NCBI GenBank assembly: GCA_002427995.1
Contig: DIZV01000044.1
Span: 1 to 18,203, forward strand
From: Chloroflexi bacterium UBA6019
GTDB taxonomy: Bacteria; Chloroflexota; Dormibacteria; Dormibacterales; Dormibacteraceae
DNA length: 18,203 nt
Reading direction: 5' to 3'
Made by a program: the position numbers and the translations under genes. A model generated the notes under the pieces. It was not told where the DNA came from. It searched no databases and saw only the letters and a program-made list of their open reading frames with translations. Below, in pieces: positions 1 to 7,163 of the stretch (positions are counted from its first letter, which is position 1; the number at the start of each line of letters is the position of its first letter).

Positions 1-669
1 GTTGCCGGGGTTGATCGCGGCGTCGGTCTGGAGGACGTCGGGCAGGCTTTCGCTGGGGCCGGAGACGCTGCCGCCGGCCGTGATCGTGCGGTGCAGGGAC
101 GAGATGATGCCCTGCGTCACCGTGCCGGCGGTGCCGAGCGGGCTTCCGATCGCCACCACCTGCTGGCCGAGTCTGACCTTGGTGGAATCGGCGAAGGTCG
201 CCAGCGGCAGCGACCCGTCGGGCACCGCCAGCACGGCGATGTCCCCGGTCGAGTCGGTGCCCTTGAGGGTCGCGGTCCAGTGGCGACCGTCGAGGAAGAG
301 CACCTGGATCGTGCCGCCGGCGGCGATGACGTGGTTGTTGGTGACCATGTAGGTGATCCCGCCCTCGTGAGCGATCGCGAAGGCGCTGCCCTCATCCACG
401 CTCTGGCCGGAGGTGACGATGACCTCGGCCACCGCCGGCCCGAGGACCTCGGCGACATGCTGGGGGTCGAATGCGCCCGTCGTCACCGGTGGCGCGGCCG
501 CCGTCGCCGCCGCCAGGGGCCCGGCCGGCCCGACGGGGGAGGAGGTTGGGCTCGAATTAGGGCCGAGCGACGAGCAGGCCAGCGTTCCGAGCGCGAGGGC
601 CCCGGCGAGGAGGATCGCGCGCCCGGCGCGCAAGGTTTCGCCGTTCCTGTCGTCGTAATGATTACGCAA
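1..669 (-). CDS. Trypsin-like serine protease (S1C, HtrA/DegP class), 3' end outside window
   Basis: The 223 visible residues give the N-terminal half of a secreted or membrane-anchored S1C serine protease, a family that degrades or processes damaged envelope proteins. A short basic N-terminus and a hydrophobic stretch (about 17-31) form a signal peptide or anchor. Cys32 follows it, but the residue at -3 is Thr, so a lipobox is doubtful. A Ser/Pro/Ala-rich linker (33-65) leads to the protease domain. His113 (TNNHVI) and Asp143 (GDIAVL) are the first two catalytic residues. The frame ends in LQTDAAINPGN, the family motif just before the catalytic GNSGG, so the nucleophile Ser and any PDZ domain lie beyond the edge. 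I chose the TTG at 669 because GAGGGGAG lies 9 nt upstream; a later in-frame TTG exists. The frame is open throughout. The gene starts 17 bp after the small membrane protein gene and probably shares its transcript. Confidence 0.88.
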   Translation of the reverse strand, partial: MRNHYDDRNGETLRAGRAILLAGALALGTLACSSLGPNSSPTSSPVGPAGPLAAATAAAPPVTTGAFDPQHVAEVLGPAVAEVIVTSGQSVDEGSAFAIAHEGGITYMVTNNHVIAAGGTIQVLFLDGRHWTATLKGTDSTGDIAVLAVPDGSLPLATFADSTKVRLGQQVVAIGSPLGTAGTVTQGIISSLHRTITAGGSVSGPSESLPDVLQTDAAINPGN

Positions 670-686
670 AGCGCGCGACTCCCCTC

Positions 687-1082
687 TCAGCGGGCGGCCG
701 GCCCCCCCTCGCCGGTCGCCCGCGCTTTTTCCGCCTCCGCGTCCAGATCCAGCCGCCGGATCCACGCCGGCCGGATCTGCTCCGGGAAGTGGAGGAAGAG
801 CAGCAGCGACAGCAGGAGGCAGGCGAACAGGGCGGAGACCACGATCTGCCGGCCTGCCAGCGGCAGCGGCAGCACGGTCGCCGCCAGCTCGATCAGGCAC
901 CCCAGGCCGAAGGGGACTGCCGCCAGAGGCGCGTAGCGGATCGGCGTGTCCACCGGCCGGTACCAGCGCCGCCAGCGCCCGCTCCAGGCGAGCAGCCCGC
1001 CTCCCGCGCACCCGGCCGCGCCGAGCAGCATCAGGAGGAGCCAGGTGCCGACCGCGTCGCCACTGCCGTTGGGGCCGAACAT
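687..1082 (-). CDS. Small membrane protein, unknown function, three predicted TM helices
   Basis: This 131-residue protein is not a family I recognise. Hydrophobic segments at about 14-33, 51-74 and 78-97 suggest three membrane helices. A basic loop (GRWRRWYRP, about 35-43) separates the first two, and a charged tail containing HFPEQIRPAW (about 98-107) ends in an Ala/Glu/Arg-rich stretch. The ATG at 1082 has GGGAGA about 10 nt upstream. The gene lies 57 bp downstream of the lytic transglycosylase gene and 17 bp upstream of the serine protease gene, all on the minus strand, so it probably belongs to that envelope gene group. The frame is coding-like in third-position GC and the hydrophobic pattern is clear. 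The opposite-strand frames over it are Arg/Gly-rich and look like shadows. Confidence 0.7.
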   Translation of the reverse strand: MFGPNGSGDAVGTWLLLMLLGAAGCAGGGLLAWSGRWRRWYRPVDTPIRYAPLAAVPFGLGCLIELAATVLPLPLAGRQIVVSALFACLLLSLLLFLHFPEQIRPAWIRRLDLDAEAEKARATGEGGPAAR

Positions 1083-1139
1083 CTCCGACCATTCTCCCAG
1101 CCCGGGGCCGGCGGGGCGGCGCGCCCCGAAAGCGGACTC

Positions 1140-2018
1140 TCAGCCGGTCGTGTTCCAGTAGTAGAACCGCTCCATCCAGCCGGGATCGTGGCGGATGGCG
1201 TCGGCGTAGTACTCGACCGCCAGGACGTAGTCGAGGTCGTGGTTGTAAGCGAAGATCGCGCTCTGCATGTTGCGGCGCCCGCCGTTCAGGAAGAGATAGC
1301 GGGAAGCGGCCTCGATCGCGTCCTTCGGGTTGTTGACGTCGCCGCCCGAGCCGTAGGCGGCCCAGGTCGCCGGCATGAACTGCATCGGGCCGAGCGCCCC
1401 CGCGCTGCTGGGTCCGTTGACCCGCCCGAAGTCCGACTCGATGAAGTTGATTGAAGCGAGGTAGGTCCAGTCCATCTGGTAGTGCCCCGCGGAATCCTGG
1501 TAGTCGTGGACCAGCTGGGTGCTGGGCGCGGCGCCGTCCAGCGGCCGGGGGTGGATGCGGACCAGGTTGAACTCGTCGATTCCGGCCAGGTGCCAGATCG
1601 CGTGCCAGGCGCCCGCGGTGTCCTGGACCACGATCCCGAGGTCGGACGGGGCGTCGCGAACCACGGCGTCGGCGAGGTCGGGGTTGGTCGCGACCCGGAG
1701 CAGGTCGATCTGCTCCGCGCGGATCGCCTGCCGATAGTCGAAGGCAGCGCTCTCCCGCTCCATTCCCAGCACCATCCGGGCGAGCGGTTCGTCGGCGGGA
1801 GTCGCGGCCGCCAATCGCGTCACCTCTGCCCGAGTCGCGTTGATCGCCGCCTCGTCCCGCTCGAGCTGCGAGATGGAGCGGAAAGGGGCCGGGGTGGTAG
1901 TGCCGGACTCACTGCTGATCGGCCCGAGAAAGGCGCCGGCGCTCAGCGGCGCCAGCGCGCCGGCGGCGGCGACGGAAGCCAAAAGCGCGGCGGCGCGCAT
2001 CTTCCAACTCAGGGTCAT
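1140..2018 (-). CDS. Secreted lytic transglycosylase, SLT (goose-lysozyme-like) domain
   Basis: This 292-residue protein cleaves the MurNAc-GlcNAc glycosidic bond of peptidoglycan, forming 1,6-anhydro ends, outside the membrane. Residues 7-29 form a signal peptide. A helical, charged region (about 48-110) of unknown role follows. The catalytic SLT domain is at about 180-265: the motif INFIESDFG carries the likely catalytic Glu194, GPMQFMP (210-216) is the conserved substrate-groove motif, and AYNH (257-260) is the conserved C-terminal motif. The ATG at 2018 follows GGCGGAA directly, and a TANNNT box lies 10 nt upstream. It sits between an FtsH-type protease gene upstream and a membrane protein and serine protease downstream, suggesting a role in cell-wall turnover. 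The exact transglycosylase subfamily is not assigned. Confidence 0.93.
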   Translation of the reverse strand: MTLSWKMRAAALLASVAAAGALAPLSAGAFLGPISSESGTTTPAPFRSISQLERDEAAINATRAEVTRLAAATPADEPLARMVLGMERESAAFDYRQAIRAEQIDLLRVATNPDLADAVVRDAPSDLGIVVQDTAGAWHAIWHLAGIDEFNLVRIHPRPLDGAAPSTQLVHDYQDSAGHYQMDWTYLASINFIESDFGRVNGPSSAGALGPMQFMPATWAAYGSGGDVNNPKDAIEAASRYLFLNGGRRNMQSAIFAYNHDLDYVLAVEYYADAIRHDPGWMERFYYWNTTG

Positions 2019-2028
2019 TTCCGCCGAC

Positions 2029-2034
2029 AGCCTA
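2029..2034 (-). promoter_or_regulatory. Candidate -10 box for the lytic transglycosylase gene
   Basis: On the minus strand TAGGCT fits the TANNNT -10 pattern and ends 10 nt before the ATG at 2018. A transcript starting about 7 nt after it would have a leader of only 3-4 nt. No clear -35 hexamer is visible. If used, the gene has its own promoter rather than depending on read-through from the protease gene 96 bp upstream. Confidence 0.4.
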
Positions 2035-2114
2035 TGGCCGCAAGCCGACGAATCGACGACGAGGGTGAGGAGAGTTGGAACGAAATCGAGGAGGAGTCGG
2101 CGGGAGTGTCCCGG

Positions 2115-4298
2115 CTACGCGCTGCGGGCCTTGCGCGGCTGCTCGTCGTCCCGACGATCCTCCTCCTCGATCCGGGGGATCTTCGGCATCGCCGGCGGCC
2201 AGGCGTCGGCGGCGCTGAACATCCGCAGGCCGACCGAGCCGAGCAAGCCCTCGACCTCGTCTCCGACCAGCTCGCCCTGCGCCATCAGGGCCTCGGCGGC
2301 GAGGTCGATCGCCTCCTGGTTCACGTTCATCAGCCGCCAGGAGTCGATATAGGCGGCCCCCAACACCTGGCCGACGGTGCGCCGCTGTGGTCCCCGCAGC
2401 ACGGCGCTGTTGGGGCTCGAGTCGCCCCCTCCCATGGCCTGCACGGCCTCGAAGTGCGAGATCAGTGCCTCGCCGAAGGCGACCGCCTTGCGGGAGGTGA
2501 CCTCGTCCAGGGGGTCGCCGCCCATCCCGTAAACGCCGACCATGTGGGCGGCAAGGTTGGTGCACTGGATAAGGTCCATCGTCACTCCGCTCGAGTTCTC
2601 GCCATAGAAGACGCGCTCGGCGGCGATCGCACCCAGGCCACTGCGGAGCCGGCCGGCGAGCTGCGAGCGGAAGTGGACGAACTGCTCCTCTTTGTCGATG
2701 TTGTAGTGGTGGCCGAGAGAGCCGGAGCGCATCCGGACCGAGAGCCGCACCGAGGACTTGTCGGGCTCGTAGAAGCGGGCCGCCACGGCGTGGCCCATCT
2801 CGTGGCGGGCGACCGCCAGCTTGTCGCGCTCGGAGTACTCGACCGGCTCGGCGAGGCCGCTCTCGATGTTGCCCATCGACTCCCGCAGATCCTTCCAGAT
2901 GAAGGCGTCACGGCCGTCCTCGAAGGCGTACATCAGCGCCAGCGAGAGCGCCTGCTCGATCATCGCCGGCGAGTAGCCCTCGGTGACCCGGGCGAATTCG
3001 TCCCGCCGCTCCGCCGTGTCGAGGGCGGGGTCGTGCTGCTTCTTGTCGAAATAGAGGGCCGCGATGTCCTTGCGCGCCTCGCGGGTCGGCATCCGGAAGG
3101 TGATCTGGCGGCCGAACCGGCCCGGCCGGGTGACGGCCTCGTCGAGCACCTGGGGCCGGTTGGTGGCGCCCATGAAGAACAGGTTGTAGCGGGGCGGCGA
3201 GAGGGGTGGGACGCGGAGCCGGATCCGGGAGCCGTTGGAGCCGATCTCGCGGGGGATGAAGAGCCCGTCGAGGGTGACGTTGAGCATGCGCCGGAGAAGC
3301 TTCTTGAAGAAGCCCGGGTTGTCGACGCCGTCCATCTGGACGAGCAGCATGTTGAGGCCCAGCTGGACCCCGCCGCCGCCGAACATGCCGCCCATGCCAC
3401 CGGCGCCCCCACCGCCCATGCCGCCCCGGCGGCTGCCGAGCGCATCGAACTCGTCGATGAAGATCGCGCAGCCACCCCAGCGTTTCGCCTTCTTCTTGGC
3501 GGCGCGGACCATCATGAAGACGGCGACCATGTCCATGCCCATGAACATGCCCTGGAAGGCCGATCCGGAGCTGATGATGATCGGCATGTGGAGGCTCGAG
3601 GCGATCGCCTTCGCGAGCATCGTCTTGCCGGTGCCGGGAGGGCCGACCATGAGAACGCCGCGCTCCCGCTTGCCGCCGGCCTTGACGTAGGTTCGACCCT
3701 GCTCGATCAGCTTCAGGATCCGCATCATCTCGTTGACCGCTGACTTCTGACCCCGGACGTCGTCCATCCTCACGTCGTAGTTGGCGTCGCCCGGCTCCAG
3801 CGTTTCGCGGCCCATCCGGCCGAAGAGCAGGAAAGGGCCGAAGAAGATCAGGCCCTGCGCCACGAAGAGGAACATGATCTGGAGGACGAAGCCGAGGGCC
3901 TGGACGGCCAGGCTCGGCAACGCTGTCAGGGCCTCGAATGTGCCGAGGTGGAAGATCGTCGTGAGGACGAAGAAGTAACCCCCGACGAGGAGTCCGAGCC
4001 AGAACATGCGGCGCCAGAAGATGGCGCGATTGGTCTCCAGGGTGCGGGTGTCGGCGTCGTCCTTGTCGATGATCCGCTCGCGGAGGATCAGTGAGCGCTT
4101 GACGATCGTCGCCACGCCGCGCACCGCCAGGACGGCGGCGATCCCGAGCAGGAACGCCGTCACCACCGGCATGGACCAGAAGAAGGTCGCCCAGGCGAAG
4201 ACGGAGGTGCCGAAGAGAACGGCGAAGATCCAGATCAGGGTCAACTTGAGGCTAGTCCCGCGACCACTATACGCGCGCCGCACCGGGGGGCGAAGCAC
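2115..4298 (-). CDS. Divergent FtsH-type AAA+ zinc metalloprotease with four TM helices
   Basis: This 727-residue protein is a membrane-bound ATP-dependent protease of the FtsH class, which pulls membrane and soluble proteins through an AAA+ ring into a zinc protease chamber. TM segments are at about 20-40, 43-64, 98-118 and 132-160; classical FtsH has two. The AAA module shows Walker A GPPGTGKT (219-226), a pore-loop-like FQGMFMGM (248-255), Walker B IFIDEFDALG (279-288), sensor ATNRP (378-382) and RPGRFGRQ (391-398). A Gly/Met-rich stretch (292-310) and a roughly 50-residue segment between MDG and ATNRP make the domain longer than usual. The M41 peptidase has HEMGH (499-503) with Asp575 as the likely third zinc ligand. 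The C-terminus is charged. The start is uncertain: GTG at 4298 gives the longest frame, but a TATAGT box inside it suggests TTG at 4244 instead. Confidence 0.9.
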   Translation of the reverse strand: MLRPPVRRAYSGRGTSLKLTLIWIFAVLFGTSVFAWATFFWSMPVVTAFLLGIAAVLAVRGVATIVKRSLILRERIIDKDDADTRTLETNRAIFWRRMFWLGLLVGGYFFVLTTIFHLGTFEALTALPSLAVQALGFVLQIMFLFVAQGLIFFGPFLLFGRMGRETLEPGDANYDVRMDDVRGQKSAVNEMMRILKLIEQGRTYVKAGGKRERGVLMVGPPGTGKTMLAKAIASSLHMPIIISSGSAFQGMFMGMDMVAVFMMVRAAKKKAKRWGGCAIFIDEFDALGSRRGGMGGGGAGGMGGMFGGGGVQLGLNMLLVQMDGVDNPGFFKKLLRRMLNVTLDGLFIPREIGSNGSRIRLRVPPLSPPRYNLFFMGATNRPQVLDEAVTRPGRFGRQITFRMPTREARKDIAALYFDKKQHDPALDTAERRDEFARVTEGYSPAMIEQALSLALMYAFEDGRDAFIWKDLRESMGNIESGLAEPVEYSERDKLAVARHEMGHAVAARFYEPDKSSVRLSVRMRSGSLGHHYNIDKEEQFVHFRSQLAGRLRSGLGAIAAERVFYGENSSGVTMDLIQCTNLAAHMVGVYGMGGDPLDEVTSRKAVAFGEALISHFEAVQAMGGGDSSPNSAVLRGPQRRTVGQVLGAAYIDSWRLMNVNQEAIDLAAEALMAQGELVGDEVEGLLGSVGLRMFSAADAWPPAMPKIPRIEEEDRRDDEQPRKARSA
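4266..4271 (-). promoter_or_regulatory. Candidate -10 box (TATAGT) for the FtsH-type protease gene
   Basis: On the minus strand TATAGT is close to the sigma-70 -10 consensus. It lies inside the longest possible coding frame, at codons 10-11 if translation began at 4298. A transcript starting about 7 nt downstream (near 4258) would exclude the GTG starts at 4298 and 4283, and the first in-frame start would be TTG at 4244. No clear -35 is seen. Confidence 0.4.
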
Positions 4299-4373
4299 TC
4301 AGCGCGGTCGCGCAAATTGAAATCCGGCGCGACGTTACGGAGCCAACCGGAAGCGTTCCTCGAGCGGGTCTCC

Positions 4374-5564
4374 TCAGGCCAGGGAGGGGCGCTCGGCGAG
4401 CCTCACCGCGGCGCCGCCAAGCACCCTCACCCCGGTGGCGAAAGCGGCCTCGTCGATCCGGAAGAAGGGCGAGTGGTGACTGGTCGGCTGCTCCAGTTCC
4501 GGCGGCTTGGCACCGAGCTGGAAGTAGCAGCCGGGGATGCGGGTCAGGAACTCGGCGACGTCGTCGCTGACCGTCAGCGGCCGGCCGAGGATGGACGCCT
4601 TTTCGCCGATCAGCTCGCGCGCCGTCTCCATCACCACGTCGGTCGGGGTCGGATGGTTGATGAGCGGGATGGTGCCGTGGACGAGCTTCAGCTCCGCATC
4701 GACGCTGAACTCGGTCTCGGTCTCCAGCAGGAGGTCGGTCAGCCGCTGCAACGCCTCCGAACGGAGCTTGTCGGTGAAGGTGCGGACGCTGCCCTTCACC
4801 AGCGCGTGGCGGGGGACGATGTTCCAGGCGCCGTCGGTCCGGACATCGCCGATGGTGGCGTGGCAGGGCGTCCCGTCCTCCCATTCGAGCCCCTCGACGA
4901 TCGTCATCAGGCGCTCGACCAGGAAGGCCTGGGCGTTGATCACGTTCCCGGTGCGGCCCATCATCCCGCCGTGGCCGCCGGGTCCTCGAAAGGTGATCTC
5001 GAAGGCGTCGGAGCCGCCCCAGAGCAGGCCCGGTTTGGTGATCACGGCGCCGCTCTCAGCCCAGGCGGCGAGGTGGAGGCCGACCGCGAAGTCGGCGTGG
5101 TGCTGCTCGAGGAGACCGTTGGCGATCATCTGCCGGGCGCCGCTGACGACCTCCTCCGCGGGCTGGAAGACGAACAGATAGCGGCCCGGCAGCATCTCGG
5201 CCATCTCGGCCAGCGTCTTGGCGACGCCGAGCAGGATGGCGGTGTGGCCGTCGTGGCCACAGGCGTGCATGCGTCCTTCGGCGGAGGAGGGAAAGTCGAC
5301 GCCCGACTCCTCGCGGATCGGCAGCGCGTCGATGTCAGCCCGGAGCAGGATCGTCTTGCCCGGCTTGCCCCCGTCGAGGGTGGCGACGGCGCCGGTCTCG
5401 GTCGGGCAGTCGTGGATCGTCAGCCCGTAGCTCTCCAGCCGGCGGGTGATGAGGTGCGAGGTCTGGTGCTCGTCGAAGCTGACCTCCGGGTGGCGGTGGA
5501 GGTGGCGGCGGATGTCGATCACCTCCTCCAGCGTCGATGGCCTCGGCTCGGGCAGTTCGATCAC
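4374..5564 (-). CDS. M20-family metal-dependent amidohydrolase / peptidase
   Basis: This 396-residue hydrolase belongs to the M20D group (N-acyl amino acid amidohydrolases such as hippuricase- or IAA-amino-acid-hydrolase-like enzymes), which use two bound metals to cleave amide bonds. Metal-binding motifs are visible: HACGHDGHTA with Cys102 and His104, QPAEE with Glu137/138, His164 in VGLHL, and His363/His364 in SHHSPFF. RADIDALP (75-82) is also typical. The dimerisation domain is at about 183-300, beginning FEITFRGPGGHGG. There is no signal peptide, so it is cytoplasmic. The GTG start at 5564 lies 6 nt after a TAGGCT box, so the mRNA may be leaderless. Length and motifs are normal for the family. 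The substrate cannot be told from sequence. It is first in a run of five minus-strand genes and divergent from the beta-lactamase-fold gene. Confidence 0.92.
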   Translation of the reverse strand: MIELPEPRPSTLEEVIDIRRHLHRHPEVSFDEHQTSHLITRRLESYGLTIHDCPTETGAVATLDGGKPGKTILLRADIDALPIREESGVDFPSSAEGRMHACGHDGHTAILLGVAKTLAEMAEMLPGRYLFVFQPAEEVVSGARQMIANGLLEQHHADFAVGLHLAAWAESGAVITKPGLLWGGSDAFEITFRGPGGHGGMMGRTGNVINAQAFLVERLMTIVEGLEWEDGTPCHATIGDVRTDGAWNIVPRHALVKGSVRTFTDKLRSEALQRLTDLLLETETEFSVDAELKLVHGTIPLINHPTPTDVVMETARELIGEKASILGRPLTVSDDVAEFLTRIPGCYFQLGAKPPELEQPTSHHSPFFRIDEAAFATGVRVLGGAAVRLAERPSLA

Positions 5565-5569
5565 CCGAC

Positions 5570-5576
5570 TAGCCTA
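5570..5576. promoter_or_regulatory. Symmetric shared -10 box (TAGCCTA) between divergent genes
   Basis: The heptamer TAGCCTA reads TAGCCT on the plus strand and TAGGCT on the minus strand, so both strands fit TANNNT. On the minus side 6 nt separate the box from the GTG of the M20 gene, which suggests a leaderless transcript. On the plus side the first in-frame GTG of the hydrolase gene is 20 nt away. The space between the two start codons is only 31 bp, leaving no room for two separate promoters. Confidence 0.6.
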
Positions 5577-5595
5577 TTCCGGACGTGGTGCGCTG

Positions 5596-6351
5596 GTGAG
5601 GGTGAGAAGGGTCGTCGCCGGCAATCCGGGTCCCTACACGGGGCCGGGGACCAACACCTGGATCCTCGAGGGCGACCCGGTGGCCGTCGTGATCGACCCC
5701 GGGCCCGATGACGATGCCCACCTGGCGGCGATCGAGGCGAAGCTGGGCGGGGCGGCGGTGGGGCTGGTCCTGGTGACCCACTCCCACCCCGACCATCTGC
5801 CGCTCGCGGCGCGCCTCGCGGCGCGGCACCATTGCCCGGTCCTGCGCCATCCCGAGCTGCAGGAGGGCGACCTGGTCCAGGTCGGGAAGGTGCGGCTCAA
5901 GGCCCTCTTCACCCCTGGCCACGCGAGCGACCACTTCTGCTTCCTCCAGGAGGAGGACCGGGCGGTCTTCACCGGCGATCTGGTCCTCGGGCGAGGCAGC
6001 ACCATGATCACCCACCCCGACGGCGACATGGCGGCCTACCTGCGTTCTCTCGAGCGGCTCCTGGAATTGCGGCCGGTGATCCTCTTTCCGGGCCACTGGG
6101 ACCCGGTCGACGACCCGCCCGCGAAGCTGGAGGAGTACCGCTCCCACCGCCTCGATCGCGAACGGCAGGTGCTGGCCGCGCTGCAGGCCGGGTCCGCGGG
6201 AGCGGCCGAGCTGACGCGACGGGTCTACGGGGCCGAGGTCAGCGGGGAGGAGCTCCTGCAGGCGGCGGAGATGACGCTCAAGGCCCATCTGGGCAAGCTG
6301 ATCGACGAGGGTCGGGTCACCGAAGACGGGTCGCGCTACTCGCTGGCTTAG
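5596..6351 (+). CDS. Metallo-beta-lactamase-fold hydrolase, LACTB2-like
   Basis: This 251-residue protein is a metal-dependent hydrolase of the metallo-beta-lactamase superfamily. From the GTG at 5596 the metal-binding motif is THSHPDH (61-67), followed by PGHASDH (His109), FTGDLVLG (Asp128) and FPGHWDP (His167), so a complete dinuclear site is visible. The C-terminal part (about 185-251) resembles the winged-helix-like tail of LACTB2 proteins; human LACTB2 is an endoribonuclease, but many bacterial relatives have unknown substrates. The GTNTW motif near residue 18 is also typical of the group. The frame is open further upstream but runs over the divergent M20 gene, so GTG 5596 (or GTG 5602) is preferred. 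It has no signal peptide and is convergent with the M23 peptidase gene. Confidence 0.9.
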   Translation: MRVRRVVAGNPGPYTGPGTNTWILEGDPVAVVIDPGPDDDAHLAAIEAKLGGAAVGLVLVTHSHPDHLPLAARLAARHHCPVLRHPELQEGDLVQVGKVRLKALFTPGHASDHFCFLQEEDRAVFTGDLVLGRGSTMITHPDGDMAAYLRSLERLLELRPVILFPGHWDPVDDPPAKLEEYRSHRLDRERQVLAALQAGSAGAAELTRRVYGAEVSGEELLQAAEMTLKAHLGKLIDEGRVTEDGSRYSLA

Positions 6352-6452
6352 TCGCGCGGGTGGTCGTCGATCCAGTCATCGGCGAGGACTCGGTCGCGAC
6401 CTCCCAGAAGACTCGCTCGATGGTCAGCTCCACCGAAACCAGGTTGCTCTTT

Positions 6453-7145
6453 TCAGTTGAGCCCGAGCGCGTCATCGGGCGGCATCCCCGGCCAGCCGGG
6501 GGGGAGAGGAAACGGTTCGGCAGGCACGCCGGCGAGGTAGGGGGCGGGGTCGACGGGCACACCCGCGAAGCGGACCTCGAAGTGAAGGTGCGGCCCGGTC
6601 GAGTTGCCGGTCGAGCCGACCCAGCCGATCACCTCGCCGCGTTTCACCGCCTGCCCCCAGCCCACGTTGAGGCGGTCGAGGTGCCCGTAGACGGTCGAGA
6701 GGCCACCGGCGTGCTGGACCAGCACGTGGTTGCCGTAGTACTGGTAGTCGGGCAGGGGATAGGCGATTCCGTCCGCCGCCGCGCGGATCGGGGTGCCTTC
6801 GGGGTCGGCCAGGTCGATGCCGGAGTGGAACCCGCCGGTGCAGCCGCTGGTCGAAGGCTCGAGGCCGAAGTTGGTGCAGCCGAAGGGCTGCGTCTCCTCG
6901 CCGTGGGTTGGGCTCTGGAGCGGTAGCCCCGCGCCGGGCCGATATCCGGCGGGGGTCGGCGGGGCGTCGAGCAGCGGCAGCCAGTAGCCGGGCGCGATGC
7001 TGTCGTGGAAGGCCGGGTCGGGTGAAGGCCCGCCGTCGGCCGCCGCAACCGGGGCCGGCTCGGAGGTGTCGTGCCGGGCGTAGCCGGCGCTGACCAGGAG
7101 CGGGGCCAGGCAGAGCAGCGCGGCGGCGGTTCGACGGGCGAGCAC
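6453..7145 (-). CDS. Secreted M23-family peptidase (LytM-type zinc endopeptidase)
   Basis: This 230-residue enzyme probably cleaves peptide cross-links of peptidoglycan outside the cell. From GTG 7145 there is a signal peptide (LARRTAAALLCLAPLLVSAGYA, split here as LARRTAAALL then CLAPLLVSAGYA) followed by an acidic, Pro-rich linker. The M23 domain is C-terminal: FHSGIDL supplies His107 and Asp111, VYGHL supplies His155, and GPHLHFEV supplies His186 and His188, the full set of zinc and catalytic residues. Cys90 and Cys102 may form a disulphide. I prefer GTG 7145, which lies 7 nt after a TACCAT box; GTG 7163 would add six residues but begins upstream of the inferred transcription start. Regulation probably involves the shared promoter with rlmN. 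Confidence 0.92.
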   Translation of the reverse strand: MLARRTAAALLCLAPLLVSAGYARHDTSEPAPVAAADGGPSPDPAFHDSIAPGYWLPLLDAPPTPAGYRPGAGLPLQSPTHGEETQPFGCTNFGLEPSTSGCTGGFHSGIDLADPEGTPIRAAADGIAYPLPDYQYYGNHVLVQHAGGLSTVYGHLDRLNVGWGQAVKRGEVIGWVGSTGNSTGPHLHFEVRFAGVPVDPAPYLAGVPAEPFPLPPGWPGMPPDDALGLN

Positions 7146-7151
7146 GGTGGG

Positions 7152-7158
7152 TATGGTA
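7152..7158. promoter_or_regulatory. Symmetric shared -10 box (TATGGTA) between the M23 gene and rlmN
   Basis: TATGGTA reads TATGGT on the plus strand, ending 6 nt before the GTG of rlmN (7164). It reads TACCAT on the minus strand, ending 7 nt before the GTG of the M23 gene (7145). Both spacings match leaderless transcripts. Only 18 bp separate the two start codons, so the same box must serve both genes or one promoter lies elsewhere. A possible plus-strand -35, TTCGAC, is at 7130-7135 with a 16-bp spacer. Confidence 0.65.
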
Positions 7159-7163
7159 GCCAC

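Noticed and set aside
569..585. Lipobox in the serine protease.
   Set aside because: Cys32 follows the hydrophobic segment, but the -3 position is Thr and the -2 position Leu, which is not a standard lipobox.
2101..2113. Hairpin CGGGA-GTG-TCCCG just after the FtsH-type gene.
   Set aside because: The stem is only 5 bp with a 3-nt loop and no T-run follows, too weak to call a terminator.
1482..3743. A 753-codon open frame on the plus strand.
   Set aside because: It lies antisense to the transglycosylase and the FtsH-type protease, is rich in Arg/Gly/His/Val in a shadow-like pattern, and shows no family motif. Long antisense open frames are expected in such GC-rich DNA.
6352..6452. Gap after the beta-lactamase-fold gene with protein-like frames on both strands.
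   Set aside because: Neither frame has a start with a promoter or Shine-Dalgarno sequence, and both run into real genes. It could be an old gene remnant but I cannot support it.
6352..6455. Possible TGA read-through of the M23 gene, which would add about 34 residues ending at a TAA.
   Set aside because: The extension uses codons unlike the gene, there is no selenocysteine-type hairpin that I can identify, and the M23 domain is complete without it.
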